A stretch of DNA of 64,000 nucleotides. Source: Alphaproteobacteria bacterium. GTDB taxonomy: Bacteria > Pseudomonadota > Alphaproteobacteria > Rhizobiales > Devosiaceae. The position numbers and the translations under genes were made by a program. The notes beneath the pieces were generated by a model. That model had not been told where the DNA came from, did not search any database, and was given only the letters and a program-made list of their open reading frames with translations. The stretch is taken from positions 62,001 through 126,000 of the forward strand of contig JAHJWO010000017.1 of NCBI GenBank assembly GCA_018828145.1. The letters run 5' to 3'. Positions 38,163 through 47,983 of the stretch are shown here, piece after piece; position 1 is the stretch's first letter; every line of letters begins with the position of its first letter.

Positions 38163-39209
38163 ATGGCTCCCGTAAGCCTCAGATCCATCAAGAAGAACTA
38201 CGGCAACGTCGCCACCATTCACGGCGTCGATATCGATATTGCCGACGGCGAATTCGTCGTGCTGGTCGGCCCCTCTGGCTGCGGCAAGTCCACCCTGCTG
38301 CGGATGATTGCCGGCCTTGAAACCATCACCGAGGGCGAACTCTCCATCGGTGACCGCGTGGTCAACGAACTCGAGCCCAAGGACCGGGACATCGCCATGG
38401 TGTTCCAGAACTACGCGCTCTACCCGCACATGACCGTCGCCACCAACATGGCCTTCTCGCTGGAGCATCGCGGCGCCAGCAAGGCCGAAATCGCCGAGCG
38501 GGTAAACTGGGCCGCCGACATTCTGGGCCTCAAGCCCCTGCTCGATCGCTATCCCCGCCAGCTGTCCGGCGGCCAGCTCCAGCGCGTTGCCATGGGCCGC
38601 GCCATCGTGCGCAATCCGCAGGTCTTCCTGTTCGACGAGCCGCTTTCCAACCTCGATGCCAAGCTGCGCGTCGTCATGCGCGGCGAAATCAAGGGCCTGC
38701 ACCAGCGCCTCGGCGTTACCACGGTCTATGTCACCCATGACCAGATCGAAGCCATGACCATGGCCGACAAGATCGTGGTGATGAATGCCGGCCGCGTCGA
38801 ACAGATCGGGGCCCCGCTCGATCTCTATGACCGGCCGGCCAATCTCTTCGTCGCCGGCTTCATCGGCTCGCCCGCCATGAACTTCATCGGCGGCAGGATC
38901 ACGCCCGAAGGCTTCGCCGCGGCCGGCATCACCCTGCCCCTGCCCGCCGGCAACCTGCCCGCCAGCAATGCCGTCTATGGCATCCGCCCCGAGCATTTCG
39001 CGCTGACCGATGCCGGTATCCCCGCTACCGTCCTGCTGGTCGAGCCCATGGGCTCGGAGACCCAGGTCAGCATGCAGATCGGCGAGCACCAGGTCATCGG
39101 CATCTTCCGCGAACGCCTCCGCGCCAGGCCGGGCGAAACCATTCACGTCCTGCCCGATCTCGACCTGGTCCACCTGTTTGACGCCGACACGGGCCAGCGC
39201 CTCAACTAG
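38163..39209 (+). CDS. Sugar ABC transporter ATP-binding protein (UgpC/MalK-type)
   Basis: 348 residues. Walker A GPSGCGKST, Q-loop VFQNYALYPHMTV, signature LSGGQLQRVAMGRA, Walker B FLFDEPLSNLDAKLR and a C-terminal TOBE-type regulatory domain. It energises the importer. Its stop overlaps the stop of the convergent Lrp-family gene by four bases. Confidence 0.95.
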   Translation: MAPVSLRSIKKNYGNVATIHGVDIDIADGEFVVLVGPSGCGKSTLLRMIAGLETITEGELSIGDRVVNELEPKDRDIAMVFQNYALYPHMTVATNMAFSLEHRGASKAEIAERVNWAADILGLKPLLDRYPRQLSGGQLQRVAMGRAIVRNPQVFLFDEPLSNLDAKLRVVMRGEIKGLHQRLGVTTVYVTHDQIEAMTMADKIVVMNAGRVEQIGAPLDLYDRPANLFVAGFIGSPAMNFIGGRITPEGFAAAGITLPLPAGNLPASNAVYGIRPEHFALTDAGIPATVLLVEPMGSETQVSMQIGEHQVIGIFRERLRARPGETIHVLPDLDLVHLFDADTGQRLN

Positions 39210-39682
39210 AGCGGTAGCACCCGCGAATACTTCACCTGCCCCAGCGAGAAGCTGCTCTCGATGGACGCGACACCCTCCACCTGCGTGAGCTTCTCGCGCA
39301 GGAAATGCTCATAGGCCTCGAGATCGGCGCAGACGACACGCAGCAGAAAGTCGAACTGCCCGGTCATGAGGTAACACTCCATCACCTCCGGCCACCGGCT
39401 GATCGCCGCCCCGAAGGCATCCAGCTCATGCGCCCGCTGCCGCTCCAGCTTGATCGAGATGAACACCGAGACCGGCAGCCCCACCGCCTTCTGGTCCACC
39501 GTGGCGCTATAGCCGGCGATGATCCCCGCCGTCTCCATCTGCCGGATCCGCCGCAGGCAGGGCGAGGCACTGAGCCCCACCCGGTCGGCGATGGCCTGTA
39601 CGGTCATCCGCCCATCCTCCTGCAGCGCCCGCAGGATCTTCCGGTCAATGGTCGTCAGCTCGATCTTGGAGGTTTCCGCCAT
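39206..39682 (-). CDS. Lrp/AsnC-family regulator
   Basis: 158 residues, N-terminal HTH (DRKILRALQEDGRMTVQAIADRVGLSASPCLRRIRQ) and a C-terminal ligand-binding RAM domain with EVMECYLMTGQFDFLLRVVC. It is divergent from the E1-type transketolase gene. An Lrp-type regulator next to an mdeB-like gene recalls Pseudomonas putida MdeR, but no methionine gamma-lyase gene is present here. It probably senses an amino acid or oxo acid. Confidence 0.9.
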   Translation of the reverse strand: MAETSKIELTTIDRKILRALQEDGRMTVQAIADRVGLSASPCLRRIRQMETAGIIAGYSATVDQKAVGLPVSVFISIKLERQRAHELDAFGAAISRWPEVMECYLMTGQFDFLLRVVCADLEAYEHFLREKLTQVEGVASIESSFSLGQVKYSRVLPL

Positions 39683-39795
39683 TTTCGTGCTCCGAACTGT
39701 TCAAATCCTGCGCAAACCTGCGCTTGAAGGGTCAAAATAGACGAGAACTGCCATTGGACAAGGCGCAAAGTCAGGACAATGACTGGGGAGGTCTC

Positions 39796-42186
39796 ATGGA
39801 TAGCGGCGGCATTGGCGGATCGACGGACACGCGTATCGCTTCCATCGCGGCGCTGACCAGGAAGGCCCTGTGGCTCTCCAACTGGATGGTCCATCACGCC
39901 AACCACATCCGCCCCAATGTCGACGGCGTCAAGGTCGGCGGCCATCAGGCCAGTTCCGCCTCCATGGCCGCGATCATGGCCGCGCTCTATTTCGGCGTGC
40001 TCAGGCCCGAGGACCGCGTCGCCGTCAAACCGCATGCCGCGCCGGTCTTCCATGCCATCCAGTATCTCTTCGGCAAGCAGACTCTGGAAAAGCTGGAAAA
40101 CTTCCGCGCGTTCGGCGGCGCGCAGTCCTATCCCAGCCGCACCAAGGATACCGACGACGTCGACATCTCTACCGGCTCGGTGGGCCTGGGCGTGGCCTTC
40201 ACCGCCTTCGCCTCGCTGATCCAGGACTATGTCCGCGCCAAGCCCTGGGCCGACAAATCCCGTCGCGAGGGCCGCATGGTGGCGCTTGTCGGCGATGCCG
40301 AACTCGACGAGGGCAACGTCTACGAATGCCTGCTCGAAGGCTGGAAGCACGGGTTGCGCAACACCTGGTGGGTCATCGACTACAACCGCCAGAGCCTCGA
40401 TGGCGTCGTCCGCGAGGGCCTCTACGACCGCATCGAAGCCATCTTCCGTGCTTTCGACTGGGATGTCGTCACCCTCAAATACGGCGCCCTGCAGCGCGCC
40501 GCCTTCGCCGAACCCGGTGGTGACAAGCTCAAGGCGTGGATCGATGCCGCCCCCAACGCCATCTATTCAGCCCTCATGTTCCGCGGCGGCGCCGCCTGGC
40601 GCGAGCGCCTCAATGACGAGATCGGCGACCAGGGCGACGTGTCTTCCCTGCTGGCCCGCCGCAGCGATGCCGAGCTCGCCGAACTCATGGCCAATCTCGG
40701 CGGCCATTGCACAGAGAGCCTGCTGGAACAGTTCGAAGCCGCCGGCAGTGACAGGCCCACCGTCTTCATCGCCTATACCGTCAAGGGCTGGGCGACGCCG
40801 CTCGCTGGGCACAAAGACAATCACGCCGGCCAGATGACCGGCGCGCAGATCGATACCCTGCGCCAGTCGATGCATGTCCGCCCCGGCCACGAATGGGACA
40901 AGTTCGAAGGCATGGCTGACCCGGCCGGCATCGAACGCTTCCTTGCAGAAGTGCCCTTCAACACCACCGAAGGCCGCCGCCACACCTCGCCCGCCGTGGC
41001 CACCATCGGGCCGCAATTCGTCGGCACTGGCGCCACCTCGACCCAGACCGCCTTTGGCAAGATCCTCGACGCCATCGCCAAGACCGACAGCGATCTCGCC
41101 CGCCGCATCATCACAACCTCGCCCGACGTGACCGTCTCGACCAATCTCGGCACCTGGGTGAACCGCCGCAATCTCTACGCTGCCCGGGAAATGGTCGACG
41201 TCTTCCAGAAGGAAGCCATTCCCAGCGCTCAGAAATGGCGCTTCACGCCCGAAGGCCAGCATCTCGAACTCGGCATTGCCGAGATGAACCTCTTCCTCGC
41301 CCTCGGCGCCGCCGGCCTCAGCCATTCTCTCTTCGGCGAGCGCCTGCTGCCTATCGGCACGCTCTACGACCCCTTCATCTCGCGCGGCCTCGATGCGCTC
41401 AACTATGCCTGCTACCAGGATGCCCGCTTCCTGCTCGTCGCCACGCCCTCCGGCGTCTCGCTGGCCGGCGAAGGCGGCGCGCATCAGTCCATTGCCAGCC
41501 CGCTGATCGGGATGGCGCAGGATGGCCTCGCCAGCTTCGAGCCCGCCTTTGCCGACGAACTTTCCATCATCATGGATTGGGCCTTCGACTACATGCAGCG
41601 CTCCGGCGATGCCCGCCCCGACCTGGCCGACTGGCCGCGCGACGTCACCGGCGGCTCGGTCTATCTCCGGCTGTCCACCAGAAGTATCGAGCAACCGTCC
41701 CGCAGGGTGGATAAGTCTCTGTCGGATGGCATCATCCGCGGCGCCTATTGGCTCAATCCGCCCACCCCGCAATGTGAAGTCGTCATCGCCTATCAGGGCG
41801 TCCTTGCCAACGAAGCGATCGAGGCCGCTGCCCGCATTGGTGGTGACCGCCGCAACGTCGCCGTTCTCGCCGTCACCTCCGCCGATCGCCTCAATGCCGG
41901 CTGGCACGCCGCCCAGCGCGCGCGCCTCCATGGCGAGCCCGCCGCCCGCAGCCATATCGAGATCCTGCTCGCCGATATCCCCTTCCGCGCCGGCCTTGTC
42001 ACCGCCATCGACGCCCACCCCGCCACAATGGGCTGGCTCGGCAGCGTACTCGGCCACCGCACCATCACCCTTGGCGTTGAACACTTCGGCCAGACCGGCA
42101 CCGTCAACGACCTCTACGCCCATTTCGGCATCGACGCCGCCGCCATCGAGACCGCCGCGCGCAGCGTGATCGCTCGCCCCAGATGA
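39796..42186 (+). CDS. Homodimeric E1-type thiamine-diphosphate dehydrogenase (MdeB-like transketolase)
   Basis: 796 residues, similar to homodimeric pyruvate dehydrogenase E1 and to P. putida MdeB, which acts on 2-oxobutyrate. Visible are VGGHQASSASMAAIMAALYF at the N-terminus, the ThDP-binding VGDAELDEGNVYEC then NTWWVIDYNRQSLDGVV, and a C-terminal pyrimidine-domain part with LELGIAEMNLFLALGAAGLS. No E2 or E3 gene lies nearby, so partners would be shared. ATG at 39796 has GGGGAGG. The divergent Lrp-type gene probably controls it. Confidence 0.85.
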   Translation: MDSGGIGGSTDTRIASIAALTRKALWLSNWMVHHANHIRPNVDGVKVGGHQASSASMAAIMAALYFGVLRPEDRVAVKPHAAPVFHAIQYLFGKQTLEKLENFRAFGGAQSYPSRTKDTDDVDISTGSVGLGVAFTAFASLIQDYVRAKPWADKSRREGRMVALVGDAELDEGNVYECLLEGWKHGLRNTWWVIDYNRQSLDGVVREGLYDRIEAIFRAFDWDVVTLKYGALQRAAFAEPGGDKLKAWIDAAPNAIYSALMFRGGAAWRERLNDEIGDQGDVSSLLARRSDAELAELMANLGGHCTESLLEQFEAAGSDRPTVFIAYTVKGWATPLAGHKDNHAGQMTGAQIDTLRQSMHVRPGHEWDKFEGMADPAGIERFLAEVPFNTTEGRRHTSPAVATIGPQFVGTGATSTQTAFGKILDAIAKTDSDLARRIITTSPDVTVSTNLGTWVNRRNLYAAREMVDVFQKEAIPSAQKWRFTPEGQHLELGIAEMNLFLALGAAGLSHSLFGERLLPIGTLYDPFISRGLDALNYACYQDARFLLVATPSGVSLAGEGGAHQSIASPLIGMAQDGLASFEPAFADELSIIMDWAFDYMQRSGDARPDLADWPRDVTGGSVYLRLSTRSIEQPSRRVDKSLSDGIIRGAYWLNPPTPQCEVVIAYQGVLANEAIEAAARIGGDRRNVAVLAVTSADRLNAGWHAAQRARLHGEPAARSHIEILLADIPFRAGLVTAIDAHPATMGWLGSVLGHRTITLGVEHFGQTGTVNDLYAHFGIDAAAIETAARSVIARPR

Positions 42187-42554
42187 TGCACGAAATCGCC
42201 CTTCGCAACGGTGTCACGAAAGCGGGAACCTCGCTTTTGTACGCCCGTGTCCTGAACAGCAGGTGGGGCCTTCGCGGGAATGGCTCGGCGGCCAACGCAA
42301 GCCACACCACCGCGACCCTTTGCCCATTTCCACGTCGCCCCACCGCTGAGGCATAGGAAATGAGCACTCTATCCACAGACCGCCTTGCCAACCCCATTCG
42401 CATTTGTCAGACATATGTCATTGGACAGATTTCGAGGGGAAATCGATCTGTCGAACGCAGCTCTGCTGCACGCAGAATGACCGGCCCCATGGCAAGGGAC
42501 CGGCGCATGGGAAACGTCCAAGAACTGGCTCTGCAACAAGGAGGGAGTCTCTAA
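42187..42554. other. Gene-free stretch with a GACATATGTC palindrome
   Basis: 368 bases before the peptide operon. The perfect palindrome GACATATGTC at 42410-42419, flanked by TTGTCA and ATTGGACAG, is a possible operator for the GntR regulator at 49284; GntR boxes often resemble this but the match is not specific. The rest holds nothing assignable. Confidence 0.4.
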
Positions 42555-44159
42555 ATGAACCTAACTCTGAAGATCACCGCGGCACTGGCTGTCGCCACGG
42601 CCCTGACCATACCGGCGCTGGCCCAGACCACCATCGTCGCGCCCGGACAGTCCACGTCCGGCACCTATATGGACTACATGAAGACGGTCTATGCCCGCGC
42701 GACTTTCGCCGAATTGCTGCAGGTGCCGATCGCGACCTTCGACAAGGAATTCGAGCTCACGCCCATGGCGGCCGAAAGCTGGAGCCAGTCCGAGGATGGC
42801 CTGACCTGGACCTTCAAGCTGCGCCCGGGCCTCGTCTGGTCCGATGGCGAGCCGCTGACTGCCGAAGACTATGTCTTCGCCCTGCAGCGCGCCGCTACCA
42901 CCGGCTATGACTTTGCCTGGTATTGGGACTTTGCTGGCGGCATCAAGGGCTGGAAGGAAGTCACCGAAGGCACTGCCGACGTGTCCACCCTCGGCCTCAA
43001 GGCCGTCGATGACCTGACCATCGAGGTCACCACCGTCGCGCCCAAGCCTTACCTGCCCTCTGTCACCAGCCTCTGGTACCCCGTGCCCAAGCACAAAGTG
43101 GACGAGCTCGGCGATGACTGGGCTGTCAATGTCGACACCATCGTCTCCTCCGGCCCCTTCGATCTCGAGAGCTGGGAAAAGTCCAACAACTCGGTCGTGC
43201 TGACCAAGTCCGAGACCTATACCGGTCCCTGGCAGGCCCAGATCGACCGTCTCGAAGTCGATCCCACCCTCGGTGCTCCCGAAGTCGGCCTGCCGGCCTT
43301 CCTCGCCGGCGATGCGGATTATTCCTTCCTCAATACCGGCCAGGTGCCTGTGGCGACGCAGCGCTATCCCGATGGCATCCGCAAGAATGCCGTTTTTGCC
43401 ACCTCGTATATCTCGTTCGACCTCGACTCCGAGCCGTTCAACAATGTCGATGTGCGCAAGGCCTTCTACTATGCCGTCGACCGAGCCGAGCTGACCTCGA
43501 CCGTGCTCAAGGACATCGCCATCCCGGCTGGTTCCATCCTGCCGCCCGGCTATCCTGGCTACAATGAAGAGGTCGTCGCCCAGGCCGTGTTCGACCCTGC
43601 CAAGGCTGCCGAGCACATGGCTGCTGCCGGCTTCCCCGGTGGCGAAGGCTTCCCCGAGATCGAGATCTGGTATCGCGAAGAAGGCGGCTATAACGGCGCC
43701 ATCATCCCGGCCATGGCGCAGTATCTGCAGGCCGAATTCAAGGAAGTTCTGGGCATCACCATGAACATCCGCGTCCTGCCCACTCAGGACTGGATGCAGG
43801 GTCTCCTCAACAAGGAGAACAACATCTTCATCGCGCCCTATGAATACGACTATCTCGATCCGTCCAACTTCTACGGCATCTTCTACAATGGCGGCCGTCA
43901 CGACCACCACATCGCAGCCTATGACGAACTGGTCGCCGCCGCCGACTCCAACCCCGTCTGGGAAGAGCGCTACGACCTCTATGCCCAGGCCGAGCAGGTG
44001 CTGATCGACAACGCCTCGATCGTCCCGCTCGTCCACCCCATCACCATCGCCGTCATCTCCGACGAACTCGGTGGCGATGCCTCGACGCCCAACGCTCTGG
44101 GCTTCACCTCGCTCGATCGTCTCGGCCACTACTTCTTCACGCACCTGACGAAGCAGTAA
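42555..44159 (+). CDS. Peptide ABC transporter substrate-binding protein
   Basis: 534 residues, OppA/DppA-type (family 5). The signal peptide ends ALTIPALAQ. The mature start shows MDYMKTVYARATFAELLQVP and DGLTWTFKLRPGLVWSDGEPLTAED, typical of the family, with DVRKAFYYAVDRAEL later. GGAGGG precedes the ATG. It is the first gene of a five-gene operon and is followed by a hairpin. Confidence 0.93.
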   Translation: MNLTLKITAALAVATALTIPALAQTTIVAPGQSTSGTYMDYMKTVYARATFAELLQVPIATFDKEFELTPMAAESWSQSEDGLTWTFKLRPGLVWSDGEPLTAEDYVFALQRAATTGYDFAWYWDFAGGIKGWKEVTEGTADVSTLGLKAVDDLTIEVTTVAPKPYLPSVTSLWYPVPKHKVDELGDDWAVNVDTIVSSGPFDLESWEKSNNSVVLTKSETYTGPWQAQIDRLEVDPTLGAPEVGLPAFLAGDADYSFLNTGQVPVATQRYPDGIRKNAVFATSYISFDLDSEPFNNVDVRKAFYYAVDRAELTSTVLKDIAIPAGSILPPGYPGYNEEVVAQAVFDPAKAAEHMAAAGFPGGEGFPEIEIWYREEGGYNGAIIPAMAQYLQAEFKEVLGITMNIRVLPTQDWMQGLLNKENNIFIAPYEYDYLDPSNFYGIFYNGGRHDHHIAAYDELVAAADSNPVWEERYDLYAQAEQVLIDNASIVPLVHPITIAVISDELGGDASTPNALGFTSLDRLGHYFFTHLTKQ

Positions 44160-44173
44160 TCCCGATCGCGCAT

Positions 44174-44203
44174 GCGCTTCCCGGCGTCCAGGCCGGGAAG
44201 CGC
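44174..44203 (+). other. Intercistronic hairpin after the peptide-binding gene
   Basis: GCGCTTCCCGGC-GTCCAG-GCCGGGAAGCGC, a perfect 12-bp stem, in the same place as the hairpin at 36282. Confidence 0.75.
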
Positions 44204-44229
44204 CCCCACACCCCAAAGTCAGGTTGCCC

Positions 44230-45987
44230 ATGCCCCTCGTGGAAATCGAAGATCTCAAGGTCAGCTTCAGCCAGTATGGCGGCCAGGTCGACGCGGTCCG
44301 CGGCGTGAGCTTTTCCGTCAATGAAGGCGAGAGCCTTGGTATTGTCGGCGAATCCGGGTCCGGTAAGTCGGTCAGCTGCAGCGCGCTTTTGCGCCTCTTG
44401 CCCGCCACTGCCAGGGTCAGCGCCAAAAAGATCACCCTCGACGGCATCGACGTCCTGAAGGCCGGCAAGGAAGACCTCATTCGCCTGCGCGGTCGCACCG
44501 CCGCCATGATCTTCCAGGATCCGATGACCGCCTTCGATCCGGTCTTCACCATCGGCCACCAGATTGCCGAAACCATCCGCGCGCACCGCCAGGTCAGCCA
44601 GCGCGAAGCCCTCGCCGAAGCCGAGCAGCTATTGCTCCGCGTCGAGATCAAGAACGCCAGGGACATCCTTGGCTATTACCCCCACCAGCTCTCCGGCGGC
44701 ATGCTGCAGCGGGCCATGATTGCCATGGCCCTCTCCTGCCGCCCCAAGGTGCTGATCGCCGACGAGCCCACCACCGCGCTCGACGTCACCATCCAGGCGC
44801 AGATCCTCCAGCTCATCAAGAAGGTGCAGGCCGAGTTCGGCATGGCCCTGATCATGATCACCCATGACCTGGGCGTCATTGCCGAAACCGTCGACCGCGT
44901 CCTGGTCATGTATGGCGGCGAGGTGATGGAAGAAGGCCCGGTGCAGCAGATCTTCGACGCACCCCGGCACGACTATACCAAGGCCCTCCTCGCCAGCCTC
45001 AACACCAGTTTCGATCCCTCGCGCGGCGACGATACCGCTCCCGCGCCCGCCCTCGAATTGCGCGGCCTTGCCAAGGCCTATCGCATCAAGCGCCGCTCCG
45101 GGTTTTTCACCACCTACACCGATTTCCACGCCGTGCGCCCGGTCGACATCGTGCTGCCCCGCAACAGCATTGTCGGCCTCGTCGGCGAATCCGGCTCCGG
45201 CAAGACCACCACCGGCATGATGGCCATGCGCCTCACCGAACCCAGCACCGGCCAGATCCTCGTCGACGGCGCTGACATCTCCGGCCTCGGTCCCGACGAA
45301 CTCAAATCCTTCCGCCGCCGCATGCAGATCGTCTTCCAGGACAGCTATTCCGCTCTCGATCCGATGATGACGCTGAGCCAGATCATCGCCGAGCCGCTGC
45401 ATATCCATGGCATCGGCTCGGCCCGCGAGCAGACCGAGAAGGCCCTCGACTGGCTCGAACGCGTCGGCCTGCCGCGCAATTTCGGCTCGCGCTACTCGCA
45501 CGAACTGTCCGGCGGCCAGCGCCAGCGTGTCGCCATCGCCCGCGCCCTGATCCTGGGCCCCTCCGTCCTCGTCGCCGACGAGCCGACCTCCGCCCTCGAC
45601 GTCACCGTCAAGGCGCAGATCATCGGCCTCCTCAAGGAACTGCAGGCCGAGATGGGCCTCTCCATCCTGTTCATCAGCCATGACCTGTCGACGGTCAAAT
45701 CGCTCACCGACAGCGTCGTCGTCATGTATCGCGGCCGCGTCGTCGAGCAGGCGCCCACCGAGCGCATCTTCTCGGATCCCCAGCACCCCTATACCCGCGC
45801 TTTGCTCGACGCGATCCCGGCCGCCAATCCGCGCGACAAGCGCGAACGCACCTTCCTCGCCGCCGGCGACCTCGAGGCCCAGACCCCGCGCTACACCACC
45901 ATCCAGACCGGCCTCGCCCCCAACGCCACCCCGCAACTGGTCACCATCGCCCCCGGCCACCGCGTCGAAGCCGTGGTGACGACATGA
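44230..45987 (+). CDS. Fused oligopeptide ABC ATPase (OppD-OppF)
   Basis: 585 residues made of two ATPases in one chain. The first (about 1-270) has Walker A GESGSGKS, signature LSGGMLQR and Walker [13 protein letters not shown]. The second (about 275-560) has [16 protein letters not shown] and [12 protein letters not shown]. Each carries the ABC-specific Opp-type C-terminal extension. Most systems encode these as separate dppD/dppF genes. ATG at 44230 is preferred to TTG at 44224. It supplies both nucleotide-binding sites of the transporter. Confidence 0.94.
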   Translation: MPLVEIEDLKVSFSQYGGQVDAVRGVSFSVNEGESLGIVGESGSGKSVSCSALLRLLPATARVSAKKITLDGIDVLKAGKEDLIRLRGRTAAMIFQDPMTAFDPVFTIGHQIAETIRAHRQVSQREALAEAEQLLLRVEIKNARDILGYYPHQLSGGMLQRAMIAMALSCRPKVLIADEPTTALDVTIQAQILQLIKKVQAEFGMALIMITHDLGVIAETVDRVLVMYGGEVMEEGPVQQIFDAPRHDYTKALLASLNTSFDPSRGDDTAPAPALELRGLAKAYRIKRRSGFFTTYTDFHAVRPVDIVLPRNSIVGLVGESGSGKTTTGMMAMRLTEPSTGQILVDGADISGLGPDELKSFRRRMQIVFQDSYSALDPMMTLSQIIAEPLHIHGIGSAREQTEKALDWLERVGLPRNFGSRYSHELSGGQRQRVAIARALILGPSVLVADEPTSALDVTVKAQIIGLLKELQAEMGLSILFISHDLSTVKSLTDSVVVMYRGRVVEQAPTERIFSDPQHPYTRALLDAIPAANPRDKRERTFLAAGDLEAQTPRYTTIQTGLAPNATPQLVTIAPGHRVEAVVTT

Positions 45988-46015
45988 GGGAAGAACAGAT
46001 GCCCCCTGCCCTCAG

Positions 46016-46138
46016 CTCACCCCCTCCCACCCTCCCCCATCAAGGGGGAGGTGCCGTTCCGTGGCTGGGGCTCTATAGCGTTCTGGAATTGGAGAGAAAC
46101 CTCTCTCTTGATGGGGGAGGCAGGAGGGGGTGGAGCCA
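46016..46138. repeat. Large palindromic element inside the peptide operon
   Basis: CTCACCCCCTCCCACCCTCC continuing to CATCAAG at the left, and CTTGATGGGGGAGGCAGGAG ending GGGTGGAG at the right, form arms of about 25 bp with a 60-bp centre. It sits between ATPase and permease genes and could fold in the mRNA. Confidence 0.75.
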
Positions 46139-46168
46139 CGCGCTCGAAACAGTGGAGCGACTGACACA

Positions 46169-47098
46169 ATGATCCTCTTCATCCTCCGCCGCCTCGTCTC
46201 GGTCGCCGTCACCTTCTTCGTCGTCTCGCTCATCATCTTCTTCATGATGCACGCCATTCCCGGCGGCCCCTTCGACGGCAATGACATGCCGGTCTCCCAG
46301 GCCGTGCGCGACAAGCTGATGGCCCGGCTCGGCCTCGATCAGCCGCTCTGGGTGCAATACACCCGCTACATGTGGGGCGTACTGCAGTTCGATTTCGGCG
46401 TGCCCTACCAGAGCCCCGGCGAAACCGTCACCCAGCTGCTCTCCCGCGCCTGGATTCCGAGCCTGGTCCTCGGCGGCCTGGGCGTGCTCATTGGCGCGCC
46501 GCTCGGCATCCTGCTCGGCATGGCCGCCGCCCTCAACCGCAATACCTGGATCGACTATTTCGCCTCGACCCTGGCGACGCTGGGCCTCACCATCCCCGTC
46601 TTCGTCACCTCCATGCTGCTGATCCTGGTCTTTGCGGTGTGGCTCGGCTGGCTCCCCGCCAGCGGATGGGGCAAGCCCGAGCGCTGGATCCTGCCGATCA
46701 CCGCCTATGCGCTGATCCCGCTGGCCACCTATGCCCGCTATACCCGCTCGGCCATGCTCGACACGCTCAACAAGCAGTTCGTCACCGTGCTGCGCGCCAA
46801 GGGCCTCAGCGAAAGCCGCATCGTCTTCCAGCATGTGTTGCGCAATTCGGCCATCCCCCTGGTCACCGTCTTCCTGCCCATGTTCATCGGCACCGCCACC
46901 GGCTCGATCTTCGTCGAAGCCATGTTCCGCGTGCCGGGCCTCGGCGCCTATTTCGTCTCCTCCATCGAGACGCGCGACTACCCGCTCGAAATGGCCCTGA
47001 TGCTGATGATCACCTTCATGTACTGCATCGCCTACCTGCTCAGCGACGTGGTCTACGCCCTCATCAATCCCCGCATCCGCGTCGGAGGCGGCCAATGA
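46169..47098 (+). CDS. Peptide ABC transporter permease (DppB-type)
   Basis: 309 residues, six helices. The N-terminus MILFILRRLVSVAVTFFVVSL and HAIPGGPFDGNDMPVSQAV are typical of DppB/OppB. The EAA-like segment is VLRAKGLSESRIVFQHVLRN. GGAG lies about 11 nt before the ATG. Its last codons overlap the next gene (ATGA at 47095). Confidence 0.92.
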   Translation: MILFILRRLVSVAVTFFVVSLIIFFMMHAIPGGPFDGNDMPVSQAVRDKLMARLGLDQPLWVQYTRYMWGVLQFDFGVPYQSPGETVTQLLSRAWIPSLVLGGLGVLIGAPLGILLGMAAALNRNTWIDYFASTLATLGLTIPVFVTSMLLILVFAVWLGWLPASGWGKPERWILPITAYALIPLATYARYTRSAMLDTLNKQFVTVLRAKGLSESRIVFQHVLRNSAIPLVTVFLPMFIGTATGSIFVEAMFRVPGLGAYFVSSIETRDYPLEMALMLMITFMYCIAYLLSDVVYALINPRIRVGGGQ

Positions 47099-47982
47099 CC
47101 GTGGATAGTGCCGCCATCGCCCCGAAATATCGTCAGCGCAACCCGCTCTGGTTCGCCTGGCAGCGCTTCATCGGCAACAAGGCCGCCATCGCCGCCGGCG
47201 TCGTCCTGGCCATCCTCATCCTGATGGCCATCTTCGCCCCGCTGATCACCCCCAGCCCGCCCGAGGCCCAGCTCTTCCTCACCGAAGCGCTGGCCTTCCC
47301 CTCGGCGCAGCACTGGTTCGGCGTCGACGATCTGGGCCGCGATTTCTATACCCGCGTTGTCTATGGCGCCCGCGTCTCCCTGACCATCGGCTTCACCGCC
47401 GCCCTGTTCAGCGTCCTCATCGGCATTCCGCTCGGTGCGCTGGCCGGCTATTTCGGCGGCAAGACCGACTGGTTCATCATGCGCGTCATCGAGCTGTTCT
47501 CGGTGGTCCCGCCACTGCTGGCTGCCATGCTGCTCGGCGCCCTCACCCGCGGTGGCTACTTCACCATCGTGCTCATCGCCGCGCTCTTCGGCTGGGTGCA
47601 GGTGTGTCTCCTCGTCCGCGCCCAGATCAAGGCCTTCCGCGAGAAGGAATTCGTCCGCGCTGCGCAGGCCTTGGGCGCCTCGCCCTGGTACATCATCCGC
47701 CGCCACCTGATCCCCAATTCGATCTCCCCGATCATTGTCGGCTTCGTGCTCGCCATCCCCCTGGCCATGATGCTCGAAGCCAGCCTCAGCTTCCTCGGCA
47801 TCGGCGTGCCCCCGCCCACCCCGACCTGGGGCCAGATGATCAACGAAGGCATCGATTTCATGTTTTTCTATTGGCACATGGCCGTCTTCCCGACAGCTGC
47901 GCTCGCCATCACCGTATTGGCGACCACGCTCTTCGGTGACGGCCTGCGCGATGCCCTCGACCCGACTTTGAAAGGCCGCTGA
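47095..47982 (+). CDS. Peptide ABC transporter permease (DppC-type)
   Basis: 295 residues, N-terminal hydrophilic segment then about six helices. SAQHWFGVDDLGRDFYTRVVYGARVS is the DppC/OppC hallmark; EFVRAAQALGASPWYIIRRHL is the EAA loop. It pairs with the DppB-type permease. The aminotransferase gene starts 2 bp after its stop. Confidence 0.92.
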   Translation: MTVDSAAIAPKYRQRNPLWFAWQRFIGNKAAIAAGVVLAILILMAIFAPLITPSPPEAQLFLTEALAFPSAQHWFGVDDLGRDFYTRVVYGARVSLTIGFTAALFSVLIGIPLGALAGYFGGKTDWFIMRVIELFSVVPPLLAAMLLGALTRGGYFTIVLIAALFGWVQVCLLVRAQIKAFREKEFVRAAQALGASPWYIIRRHLIPNSISPIIVGFVLAIPLAMMLEASLSFLGIGVPPPTPTWGQMINEGIDFMFFYWHMAVFPTAALAITVLATTLFGDGLRDALDPTLKGR

Positions 47983-47983
47983 A

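Noticed and set aside
44224-44229. TTG at 44224 as the start of the fused ATPase gene
   Set aside because: The ATG at 44230 is 6 bases later, in frame and after CAGG.
42561-44666. Minus-strand open frame of 701 codons opposite the peptide-binding protein gene
   Set aside because: It covers the real plus-strand gene and part of the next; composition is typical of GC-rich antisense frames, with no domain or ribosome site.
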